The position numbers and the translations under genes were made by a program. From NCBI GenBank assembly GCA_937892095.1, contig CALAVC010000054.1, positions 1 through 33,629 of the forward strand: DNA of 33,629 nucleotides, given 5' to 3'. The notes beneath the pieces are model-generated. The model ran no database searches and was not told the origin of the DNA. It saw nothing but the letters and a program-made list of their open reading frames with translations. The first letter of the stretch is position 1. Each line of letters begins with the position of its first letter. This document shows, one piece after another, positions 25,099-32,864 of this stretch. This stretch comes from an uncultured Bacteroidales bacterium (GTDB lineage: Bacteria; Bacteroidota; Bacteroidia; Bacteroidales; Marinilabiliaceae).

Positions 25099-25965
25099 AT
25101 GAAGAAATTGATTTTGCTTCTCGCTGCTACGCTCTCGTTGCCTATCTTCGCACAAGAAGACACCGAAGTCTCCGCCGAAGAAGAAAACAGTGTCGTCGAT
25201 GGCATAGTTGCCAAGCAACATATCAAGAACAAACGCCACATGGAAGCAGCCTATGTGCGCGAAGCTAACGTCCTTTGGTCTAAAACCATTTGGCGCATCA
25301 TAGACCTACACGAAAAGCAAAACCTCTACCTCTACTATCCTACCGTAGATGTCGATGGACGACGCTCTCTCGTCAAGGTTCTCTTCGATGGTATCAAATC
25401 GGGCGAACTGACAGCTTATCGTGCTGGTCTTAGCAACGAATTCGACGAAAAAATGAACGCTCGTGAAGTGTTCGAAAAGTTCAACATCGTCGGCGAAATG
25501 GAGTCTGTCGTTCCTAATCCCGAAACAGGTGAAAATGACACCCTCTATCGCTACGACTACACTGCCGATGCTTTCCTCGAAGTTTATCAGTTCCTCGTCA
25601 AAGAGGTATGGTTCTTCGATCGCAAGTATTCGCGCATGAACTGCAAGATAATTGGTCTTTGCCCCATTACCGAAAAAGTCGAAGAAGGTCGTTTGCGTAA
25701 GGCACAATCTTTCTGGATCTACTATCCGCAAGCTGCTCAAATGCTCTCCGAGCAAGAAGCGTTTACATTCAAAAACGATGCTCAGCGTCAATCGCTCTAC
25801 GATATGCTCGAGCAACGCCGTTTCGGTAGCTATATCTTCAAAGAAAGCAACGTCTACAACGATCGCGTCATCACTAACTACACTCAGGGCATGTCTTCCA
25901 ACATCGAATGGGAAAATATCCAAAACGCCATATTCGAAAAGGAACACGACATGTGGGAATTCTAA
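25099..25965 (+). CDS. porN: Type IX secretion ring protein PorN/GldN
   Basis: The 288-residue periplasmic protein has a clear signal peptide (KKLILLLAATLSLPIFA, cleaved near residue 18). The GldN fold includes ANVLWSKTIWRIIDLHEKQN and the conserved EVWFFDRKYSRM block, with ICPITE-like GLCPITEKV after it. PorN associates with lipoprotein PorK in the outer-membrane-attached ring that is contacted by PorM. It is the last gene of the unit, and a 12-bp terminator stem follows 29 bp after the stop. Length is close to other family members. Confidence 0.95.
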   Translation: MKKLILLLAATLSLPIFAQEDTEVSAEEENSVVDGIVAKQHIKNKRHMEAAYVREANVLWSKTIWRIIDLHEKQNLYLYYPTVDVDGRRSLVKVLFDGIKSGELTAYRAGLSNEFDEKMNAREVFEKFNIVGEMESVVPNPETGENDTLYRYDYTADAFLEVYQFLVKEVWFFDRKYSRMNCKIIGLCPITEKVEEGRLRKAQSFWIYYPQAAQMLSEQEAFTFKNDAQRQSLYDMLEQRRFGSYIFKESNVYNDRVITNYTQGMSSNIEWENIQNAIFEKEHDMWEF

Positions 25966-25994
25966 TTCCTCAGTTAGCAACTTTAAAACCATAC

Positions 25995-26027
25995 AGACAG
26001 CGAACCGCTATGGTTCGCTGTCTTTTT
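25995..26027 (+). terminator. Intrinsic terminator of the type IX secretion operon
   Basis: Bases 25995-26006 and 26012-26023 form a perfect 12-bp stem with a 5-base loop, followed by TTTTT. It marks the end of porPKLMN. Confidence 0.9.
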
Positions 26028-26053
26028 ATGTGTTAAGCTTAGCTAATATTCAC

Positions 26054-26061
26054 TACCTTTA
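26054..26061 (+). promoter_or_regulatory. Possible -7 promoter box of the deacetylase-polA unit
   Basis: TACCTTTA is one base off TAnnTTTG, just after the operon terminator and 29 bases before the next ATG. Confidence 0.4.
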
Positions 26062-26090
26062 TAGGTCGCTACGCAACAAAACATAGCACC

Positions 26091-27404
26091 ATGCACAACC
26101 TTCGCCGACAACTTACTCACAACGAAACGCAATACGTTCTCTATCATCTTTCTGCGTTCGTAAGTCTCGACCGACCTATTACCGACATTCTGACTTTCCC
26201 TAATTTCGAAGCCGACCTCCGTACAGATTTCCGTATAGACAACATCCCTGTTCTTTTTCCCCTTTCAGACAAGCAAATTCCATACGTCGAGCAAGATGGG
26301 CACATAGTTTTTTGTCACGACCTGCTTAAAAGTGCTTTCTATCTTCTCTCTGCCTATCAAGAGTATGCTTCGTCTGCTCGAGACCAGTGGGGGCGATACC
26401 CCTACGAAGACTCTATTCAAAAACTTCTTTCGTGCGAACGAACTCCCATCGTTTGCTATTATTTCGAGTGGATTCTCGCAGCCTTGCAACGCCAATGCCA
26501 GTTATTAGGTCTTCCCTTTCGTAGGCTTTCGCCTCTTGGTGGACCACGTCTGCATCTTTCGCACGACATCGACCTTGTTCGCTACAACTCGTGGCGAAAG
26601 ACAATATATCGCTTTGCACAAGTTGTTGGTCTCCGACCATGCGACACTTCGCGTCTTCGACTTGCCAAAGCCGCAGTTCGCTCTCTAATCTATCGCTCCG
26701 AAAATCCTTATTGGTCATTTTCTCGCATTCAAGACAACGAAGTTTATCTTGGTTATCGTAGCTCGTGGTTCGTCCTCCTCGACGATGGCAGTCCGTTCCC
26801 TCCCGACTACTCGTTCACAGACCCCGACTTGCAAGCCGAATTGCAGTTAATAGCCGAGCGTGGCAACGAAGTCGGTCTGCATTCGTCAATTGGTTGCAAC
26901 ACACCCTCAGACTATCGCCTGCAACAAAAACTATTGTCTGAAAACATTGTTTGTAACCCACAATTCAATCGTAAGCACTTCCTTTCAATCGACCCATCTT
27001 CTTGGGCTCAGACCATGGCAAATGCCGACATAAAGGTCGATTGTTCTTTTGGCTTTTCCACGTCCGAAGGCTTTCGCAATAGCTATTGTTTCCCCTTTCA
27101 CCCTTTCGACCACCAAGCCAATCGTATGCTTCCGCTCTTCGAAGTCCCTCTTTCTATGATGGATGTTACTATGTTGCATCACAAAGCCATGTCTTTCGAC
27201 GACATATTTCTTTCAGTAGGTTCAATGCTCGACGAAGTCCGACATTTTGGAGGTTTGTTTAGTCTCCTTTGGCACAACTCGACGTTCGACGAAACATACT
27301 ACCCCGGCATTTGTCGTTTCTACGAAGACCTTCATACCCTTTTTGCGCAATACCAATTGCAACCCATTCTACTTTCGCAAATAGCCTCTAACACCAAAAT
27401 ATAA
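26091..27404 (+). CDS. Polysaccharide-deacetylase-like protein (CE4/NodB-type)
   Basis: The 437-residue protein lacks a signal peptide. Its first ~145 residues form an uncharacterised domain, found in Bacteroidetes ahead of a deacetylase-like barrel (DUF7033-like, from memory). The second part shows SHDID at 157-161 (the metal-binding His/Asp motif of NodB-type deacetylases), VGLHSSIGC as the second His motif, then RKHFL, the FGFSTSEGFRN block and LLWHNSTFD near the C-terminus. This pattern fits metal-dependent N- or O-deacetylation of a glycan. A cytoplasmic location would suggest action on a precursor. It ends 12 bp before polA and is probably co-transcribed with it. The substrate is unknown. 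Confidence 0.75.
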   Translation: MHNLRRQLTHNETQYVLYHLSAFVSLDRPITDILTFPNFEADLRTDFRIDNIPVLFPLSDKQIPYVEQDGHIVFCHDLLKSAFYLLSAYQEYASSARDQWGRYPYEDSIQKLLSCERTPIVCYYFEWILAALQRQCQLLGLPFRRLSPLGGPRLHLSHDIDLVRYNSWRKTIYRFAQVVGLRPCDTSRLRLAKAAVRSLIYRSENPYWSFSRIQDNEVYLGYRSSWFVLLDDGSPFPPDYSFTDPDLQAELQLIAERGNEVGLHSSIGCNTPSDYRLQQKLLSENIVCNPQFNRKHFLSIDPSSWAQTMANADIKVDCSFGFSTSEGFRNSYCFPFHPFDHQANRMLPLFEVPLSMMDVTMLHHKAMSFDDIFLSVGSMLDEVRHFGGLFSLLWHNSTFDETYYPGICRFYEDLHTLFAQYQLQPILLSQIASNTKI

Positions 27405-27416
27405 TATTCCCCGACC

Positions 27417-30185
27417 ATGCCCATCACTTCTGCTCCACGTGCTTTCCTTGTCGATGCCTATGCACTTGTCTATCGCGCCTACTTTGCGTTCATGCGTTCG
27501 CCCATGAAAAACTCCAAGGGCATCAACACTTCTGCATTCTACGGGTTTGTTAATCAGTTTATCGACCTTGTGCTCAAAGAACGTCCAGACTACATCGGCG
27601 TCGCATTCGATGTGCACGGACCAACTTTTCGCCACCAACTATATCCCGACTATAAAGCCAATCGCTCCGCTCAGCCCGAAGATATTACCATCGCCATCCC
27701 CTATATACATCGCTTTGTCGAAGCTATGAACATCTGTTCGCTAAGTCTCGAAGGCTACGAAGCCGATGACATTGTCGGTACCGTGTCTCGCCGTCTTGCA
27801 GCCGATGGCCTCGAAGTCATAATGGTCAGTCCCGACAAAGATTATGCACAACTTGTTACTGACCATGTGTCGCTACTTCGCCCACATAGTGGTAAACCAA
27901 ACGAACTACTCGACGTCAGCGGAGTATGCGACCATTTGGGAATTAATCGCCCCTCGCAAGTCATCGATCTTCTCGGGCTATGGGGCGACCAGAGCGACAA
28001 TATTCCCGGATGCCCCGGCGTGGGCGAAAAGCGTGCCAAAGAACTCATTGCAGCCTACGACAGCATAGATGGCATTTATGCACATATCGATGCTCTCAAA
28101 GGCAAAATGAAAGAAAACTTTATTGCCGCCGAAGAGCAAGTGCGCCTTAGTCGACAGCTTGCGACCATCATTACCGATGTCCCATTGTCGGTTTCAACTT
28201 CCGACCTCGCCTTCCAAGAACCCAACTGGGCTGCACTCGATAGCCTATTCTCAGAACTCGAAGTGCGTACCCTTCCGAGTCGCCTACGCTCAGCTCTCGG
28301 CAAGAGTGCACAAACAGTCAACTCCGAGCCCACACTCTTTGATAACATTCCATCAGAAGACTCAATCGTCGCAAAAAAACTTTCTTCTGCTGCCGATACC
28401 CCTCATCATTACCACTGTCTGCGGACATCCGAAGAACTCGATGACCTCTGTCAAAAACTTATCGCTGCTCGCACTTTCTGTTTCGACACCGAGACAACGG
28501 GAGTCAACATAACCACCGACCGTCTAATAGGCTTCTCTGTTAGCTACGTTCCACACGAAGCCTACTATATTCCGCTGCCCGACAATCATGATGAGTGTGT
28601 CGCACTCCTCAAACATGTCAGCCCTGCCTTTGCAGACCCCGAAGTTCTCAAAGTAGGTCAGAATATCAAATTCGACAAGACGTTTCTGGCACGCTATGGC
28701 GTCAACGTGCTTGGTCCGCAATTCGACACCATGATTGCTCATTTTCTCCTTCGCCCCGAACGTCGCCACAATATGGACGATATGGCAGAAGAAATCCTGT
28801 CTTATACACCCATACACATCGACGAACTAATAGGCAACGGTGTCAAGCAAACAACTATGGACAAGGTCGACATTGACAAAGTGGTCGAATATGCTGCCGA
28901 AGATGCCGACATTACCCTCCAACTCTATCACGCTCTGCGTCCTCTTATCGAGTCGAAGCCCGACATCTACAAGATATTCACCGACATCGAAATGCCTCTC
29001 GTCGACGTGCTTGCCGACATGGAACTTGCTGGTGTCCTCGTCGACACCAATGCACTCTCTGCCTATGCCGACAACCTTCGCAATCGCATAGAAGAATGTA
29101 GTCGCAAAATATACGACCTTGCAGGCTATGAATTGAACATCGGTAGCCCCAAACAAGTCGGTGAACTCCTTTTCGAAAAATTGCATATCGACCCCTCGGC
29201 TAAGAAAACAAAGACGGGAGGCTATGCCACTGGCGAAGATGTCCTCCAAAAGTTGCGACCTCTTCACCCCATAGTTGGCGAAATACTTACCTATCGAGGT
29301 CTTATAAAGTTGCTCGGCACCTATGCCGAAGCTCTGCCCAAACTCGTCAGCCCTACCACTGGGCGCATACACACTTCGTATAACCAAACGGTAGTCGTAA
29401 CTGGTCGACTCAGTAGCTCTAACCCCAACCTGCAAAACATTCCCGTGCGCGATGAAGATGGTCGACGTATCCGACAATGTTTTGTAGCAAGACCCAGACA
29501 TAAGATTATCGCTGCCGACTATAGCCAAGTCGAGCTGCGAATAATGGCGCACATGAGTGCCGACCATAATCTACTCGATGCTTTCCGACGCGGAGACGAC
29601 ATACACACAGCCACAGCCGCCAAAATCTACGGCACCTCCGATGTAACACCCGACATGCGACGTAGAGCCAAAACAGCCAATTTTGGCATCATCTATGGCA
29701 TATCTGCTTTTGGACTTTCAGAACGTCTCGACATAAGCCGACGCGAAGCCAAAGAACTAATCGATGGATATTTCGAGTCCTTCCCAGCTGTCAAAGAATA
29801 TATGGACAAAGCCATTGCTTCTGCCCGTTCTGAAGGACTCGTACGCACGCTCATGGGGCGTGTCCGATATTTGCCCGACATCAATTCGCGCAACGCAGCT
29901 GTACGTGGCATGGCCGAGCGCAACGCCATCAACGCACCCATTCAGGGCACGGCTGCCGACATTATCAAGGTTGCAATGATTAATGTTCATAAAGCACTTC
30001 GTGCGCAAAATCTCAAAGCTCAGATGATTCTACAAGTGCACGACGAACTCGTGCTCGAAGTCCCCGACAACGAAGTCACCACTGTCTGTCAGCTACTCAA
30101 AGAACAAATGGAAAGTGCTTGCCAGCTATCCGTACCACTTACTGCCGATGTCGGAGTCGGCGACAATTGGCTTCAAGCACACTAA
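27417..30185 (+). CDS. polA: DNA polymerase I
   Basis: The 922-residue protein has all three domains. The 5'-3' nuclease begins FLVDAYALVYRAY, with YEADDIVG and GDQSDNIPG acidic motifs. The 3'-5' proofreading domain is intact: Asp357/Glu359 in FDTETTG, NIKFD near 416-420, and YAAEDAD at 492-498. The polymerase palm and fingers show DYSQVELR (701-708), the O-helix RRRAKTANFGIIYG with the phenylalanine that discriminates against dideoxynucleotides, and QVHDE (873-877). It repairs DNA and replaces Okazaki primers. The ATG at 27417 follows the deacetylase stop by 12 bp. Confidence 0.98.
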   Translation: MPITSAPRAFLVDAYALVYRAYFAFMRSPMKNSKGINTSAFYGFVNQFIDLVLKERPDYIGVAFDVHGPTFRHQLYPDYKANRSAQPEDITIAIPYIHRFVEAMNICSLSLEGYEADDIVGTVSRRLAADGLEVIMVSPDKDYAQLVTDHVSLLRPHSGKPNELLDVSGVCDHLGINRPSQVIDLLGLWGDQSDNIPGCPGVGEKRAKELIAAYDSIDGIYAHIDALKGKMKENFIAAEEQVRLSRQLATIITDVPLSVSTSDLAFQEPNWAALDSLFSELEVRTLPSRLRSALGKSAQTVNSEPTLFDNIPSEDSIVAKKLSSAADTPHHYHCLRTSEELDDLCQKLIAARTFCFDTETTGVNITTDRLIGFSVSYVPHEAYYIPLPDNHDECVALLKHVSPAFADPEVLKVGQNIKFDKTFLARYGVNVLGPQFDTMIAHFLLRPERRHNMDDMAEEILSYTPIHIDELIGNGVKQTTMDKVDIDKVVEYAAEDADITLQLYHALRPLIESKPDIYKIFTDIEMPLVDVLADMELAGVLVDTNALSAYADNLRNRIEECSRKIYDLAGYELNIGSPKQVGELLFEKLHIDPSAKKTKTGGYATGEDVLQKLRPLHPIVGEILTYRGLIKLLGTYAEALPKLVSPTTGRIHTSYNQTVVVTGRLSSSNPNLQNIPVRDEDGRRIRQCFVARPRHKIIAADYSQVELRIMAHMSADHNLLDAFRRGDDIHTATAAKIYGTSDVTPDMRRRAKTANFGIIYGISAFGLSERLDISRREAKELIDGYFESFPAVKEYMDKAIASARSEGLVRTLMGRVRYLPDINSRNAAVRGMAERNAINAPIQGTAADIIKVAMINVHKALRAQNLKAQMILQVHDELVLEVPDNEVTTVCQLLKEQMESACQLSVPLTADVGVGDNWLQAH

Positions 30186-30200
30186 TTGCAAATAAAACAG

Positions 30201-30208
30201 TAATTTTG
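30201..30208 (+). promoter_or_regulatory. -7 promoter box of the purU-hisH-thiH group
   Basis: TAATTTTG is a perfect TAnnTTTG match in the 54-bp gap after polA, 31 bases before the purU ATG. It implies purU begins its own transcript. Confidence 0.5.
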
Positions 30209-30239
30209 CTACTCCTTTAACGTAGACATTCACATAGCT

Positions 30240-31109
30240 ATGCAAAACAATAAGCCCGTTACTGCCATTTTGCGTGTTCATTGCCCCGACCAAAAAGGGC
30301 TCATCTCACGTGTTACGGACTTTATCCAGCGCAACAACGGCAATATTGTTGCGCTCGACCAATATACCGACCGCTTCGAAGACCATTTCTTCATGCGTGT
30401 AGAGTGGGAACTCGATGGATTCGACATCTCGCGCGACGAAATCGCTCCAGCCTTTGAGTATGCCATTGCCAACCCTTGTCAGATGCAGTGGAAACTCGAC
30501 TTCTCCGACTGCCGACTCCGCATGTGCATTATGGTCAGCCGACTTAGCCACTGTATCTACGACCTACTTGCACGTCATCGCAGTGGCGAGCTCGATGTCG
30601 ATATACCGCTCATCATTGGCAATCATCAAGAGATGGCTGCCGTCGCCGAACAGTTTGGCATACCATTCCACCTCCTCCAAATAACCAAAGAAAACAAAGC
30701 CGAGCAAGAAGCCACGCAAATGAAACTTCTTGCCGACAATAAGGTCGACTTTATCGTCTTGGCGCGCTATATGCAAATCCTTTCCGAGGACTTTATACGT
30801 GCCTACCCCGAACGCATCATCAACATTCACCACTCCACACTCCCAGCTTTCGTCGGTGCTAAGCCCTACCATCAGGCCTATCAGCGTGGCGTGAAACTCA
30901 TCGGTGCCACCGGACACTACGTAACTGCCGACCTCGACGCTGGCCCCATCATCGAACAAGACGTCATTCGCGTCAGCCACATGGACACTCCCGAAACAAT
31001 GGTTCAGCGTGGCAAAGACGTCGAAAAAATAGTCCTCAGTCGTGCAGTCGAAGCACACATAACCCGACGCACGCTTGTCTACAAAAACAAGACTATCATC
31101 TTCAAATGA
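30240..31109 (+). CDS. purU: Formyltetrahydrofolate deformylase
   Basis: PurU hydrolyses 10-formyl-THF to formate and THF, balancing one-carbon pools and supplying formate for PurT. The 289-residue length is typical. An N-terminal ACT regulatory domain (residues ~8-85, beginning ILRVHCPDQKGLISRVT) precedes a formyltransferase-fold domain. The catalytic triad is visible as Asn195 and His197 in INIHHS and Asp233 in TADLDAGP. Its TGA stop overlaps the hisH ATG (ATGA), so the two are translationally coupled. Confidence 0.95.
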   Translation: MQNNKPVTAILRVHCPDQKGLISRVTDFIQRNNGNIVALDQYTDRFEDHFFMRVEWELDGFDISRDEIAPAFEYAIANPCQMQWKLDFSDCRLRMCIMVSRLSHCIYDLLARHRSGELDVDIPLIIGNHQEMAAVAEQFGIPFHLLQITKENKAEQEATQMKLLADNKVDFIVLARYMQILSEDFIRAYPERIINIHHSTLPAFVGAKPYHQAYQRGVKLIGATGHYVTADLDAGPIIEQDVIRVSHMDTPETMVQRGKDVEKIVLSRAVEAHITRRTLVYKNKTIIFK

Positions 31110-31705
31110 AAGTAGCCGTCATCAAATACAACGCAGGCAACGTCCGTTCGGTCCTCAATGCTCTCGCACGTCTCAATGTCGAGGCCATTCTTACCGACGA
31201 CCACGACATAATTCGTTCTGCCGACAAAGTCATATTCCCAGGGCAAGGTGAAGCCTCAACCACCATGAATTACCTCCGCCAAACAGGTCTCGACAAGCTT
31301 ATCGTAAGCCTTCGTCAACCAGTTTTGGGCATTTGTGTCGGTATGCAGTTACTTTGTCGGTCTTCCGAAGAGGGCAACACGCAGTGCCTTGGTGTCTTCC
31401 CAGTCAATGTACGCCGATTCTCGCTCCCAACGCCCAATACCGACGGACTCAAAATTCCTCAGATGGGGTGGAATAGTCTGCATAATGTTGCAGCGCCACT
31501 CTTTACGCCCGACATGGAAGGAGCCTACGTCTACTGTATACACAGCTACTACGCTCCGCTATGCGAATATACAATTGCACAAACAACACACACGTGCACA
31601 TATAGCAACGCGCTTCGCTGCGACAACTTCTTCGCCACGCAGTTCCACCCCGAAAAAAGTGGCTCCGTAGGCGAAAAACTCCTCCAAAACTTCCTAAACC
31701 TATAA
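31106..31705 (+). CDS. hisH: Imidazole glycerol phosphate synthase glutaminase subunit HisH
   Basis: HisH is the class I glutamine amidotransferase that feeds ammonia to HisF in histidine synthesis. The 199-residue protein has the N-terminal YNAGNVRSVLNAL, the nucleophile Cys77 in GICVGMQLL, and His181/Glu183 in FHPEKSG, so the triad is complete. PQMGWN (near 118-123) is the HisH-specific interface segment. It overlaps purU by 4 bases and lies 1 bp before thiH. HisF, HisA and other histidine genes are not adjacent, so this copy is separated from its partners within this window. Confidence 0.93.
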   Translation: MKVAVIKYNAGNVRSVLNALARLNVEAILTDDHDIIRSADKVIFPGQGEASTTMNYLRQTGLDKLIVSLRQPVLGICVGMQLLCRSSEEGNTQCLGVFPVNVRRFSLPTPNTDGLKIPQMGWNSLHNVAAPLFTPDMEGAYVYCIHSYYAPLCEYTIAQTTHTCTYSNALRCDNFFATQFHPEKSGSVGEKLLQNFLNL

Positions 31706-31706
31706 A

Positions 31707-32819
31707 ATGTTCTCCGACGAATTAGCTAAAATATCTTGGTCCGAAACCACCGAAGCCATCATGAACAAGACAGAAGCCGACGTCTTGCGTGCTCTCGGTA
31801 AGGCCCACTGCTCCGTCGACGACTTTATGGCACTCATCTCGCCTGCTGCCGCCCCATATCTTGAGCAAATGGCTCGCCTAAGCCAAAAGTACACTCTCGA
31901 ACGCTTTGGCAAGACCATTCAGATGTTCATACCTCTCTACACCACCAACTCCTGCACCAACTCGTGTGTCTACTGTGGCTTCCATATCTCGAACCCCATG
32001 AAGCGAACAGTCCTTACTATGCAAGAGATTGAAAACGAGTACATTGCCATCAAAAAACTTGGCCCATTCGAAAACATACTTCTCGTAACGGGCGAAAACC
32101 CTGCCGTCGCTGGTGTCGACTACATAGCCAAGTCTATCGACATTGCCCGCAAATATTTTTCCAACATCAAGATAGAAGTCATGCCTCTCAGTGCCGAAGA
32201 CTATCGGCTACTCACCACACACGGCATGAATGGTGTCATCTGTTTCCAAGAAACCTACAATCGCGACCGATATAATGTCTACCACCCACGTGGCATGAAA
32301 AGCAAATTCGAGTGGCGTGTCAATGGCTTCGACCGTATGGGGCAAGCCGAAGTACACTCCATCGGCATGGGAGTCCTTGTCGGTCTTGAAGATTGGCGCA
32401 CAGACATGACAATGATGGCCATCCACCTTCGCTACTTACAAAAGCACTATTGGAAAACAAAGTATAGCGTCAATTTTCCTCGTATGCGAGCCTCCGAAAA
32501 TGGTGGCTTTCAGCCCAACGTCATAATGTCCGACCGCGAATTGGCACAACTAACATTTGCTTTCCGCATCTTCGACCACGATGTCGACATTAGCTACTCC
32601 ACACGCGAGACTCCTGCTATACGCGACCACATGTGTGCCCTCGGCGTAACAACCATGAGCGCCGAAAGCCATACCGAACCCGGTGGCTACTATTCCTATC
32701 CTCAGACACTCGAACAATTCCACGTCTCCGACAATCGCAAGACAGCCGATGTAGCTGCCGCCATACAACGTGCCGGACGCATCCCAGTCTGGAAAGATTG
32801 GGACGACGTAATGAATTGA
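31707..32819 (+). CDS. thiH: 2-iminoacetate synthase (radical SAM)
   Basis: ThiH cleaves tyrosine by radical SAM chemistry to dehydroglycine and p-cresol, giving the glycine-derived part of the thiamin thiazole in anaerobic-type pathways. The 370-residue protein has the [4Fe-4S] cluster cysteines Cys83, Cys87 and Cys90 in NSCTNSCVYCGF. The (beta/alpha) barrel follows, including VTGENPAVAGVDYI and the C-terminal ESHTEPGGYY. It starts 1 bp after the hisH stop. The usual partners thiG, thiS and thiC are not seen here. Confidence 0.95.
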   Translation: MFSDELAKISWSETTEAIMNKTEADVLRALGKAHCSVDDFMALISPAAAPYLEQMARLSQKYTLERFGKTIQMFIPLYTTNSCTNSCVYCGFHISNPMKRTVLTMQEIENEYIAIKKLGPFENILLVTGENPAVAGVDYIAKSIDIARKYFSNIKIEVMPLSAEDYRLLTTHGMNGVICFQETYNRDRYNVYHPRGMKSKFEWRVNGFDRMGQAEVHSIGMGVLVGLEDWRTDMTMMAIHLRYLQKHYWKTKYSVNFPRMRASENGGFQPNVIMSDRELAQLTFAFRIFDHDVDISYSTRETPAIRDHMCALGVTTMSAESHTEPGGYYSYPQTLEQFHVSDNRKTADVAAAIQRAGRIPVWKDWDDVMN

Positions 32820-32824
32820 AATAC

Positions 32825-32832
32825 TAATTTTG
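32825..32832 (+). promoter_or_regulatory. -7 promoter box of alaS
   Basis: TAATTTTG is a perfect TAnnTTTG match in the 45-bp gap after thiH, 33 bases before the alaS ATG. Confidence 0.5.
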
Positions 32833-32864
32833 CAACACAGAACATAATAGCAATAACATACATT

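Noticed and set aside
25306..25992. A 228-codon minus-strand ORF
   Set aside because: It is antisense to porN and overlaps nearly all of it. The hydrophobic/acidic composition is a mirror of porN codons.
28827..29567. A 246-codon minus-strand ORF
   Set aside because: It is antisense to the polA polymerase domain. No independent motif or promoter.
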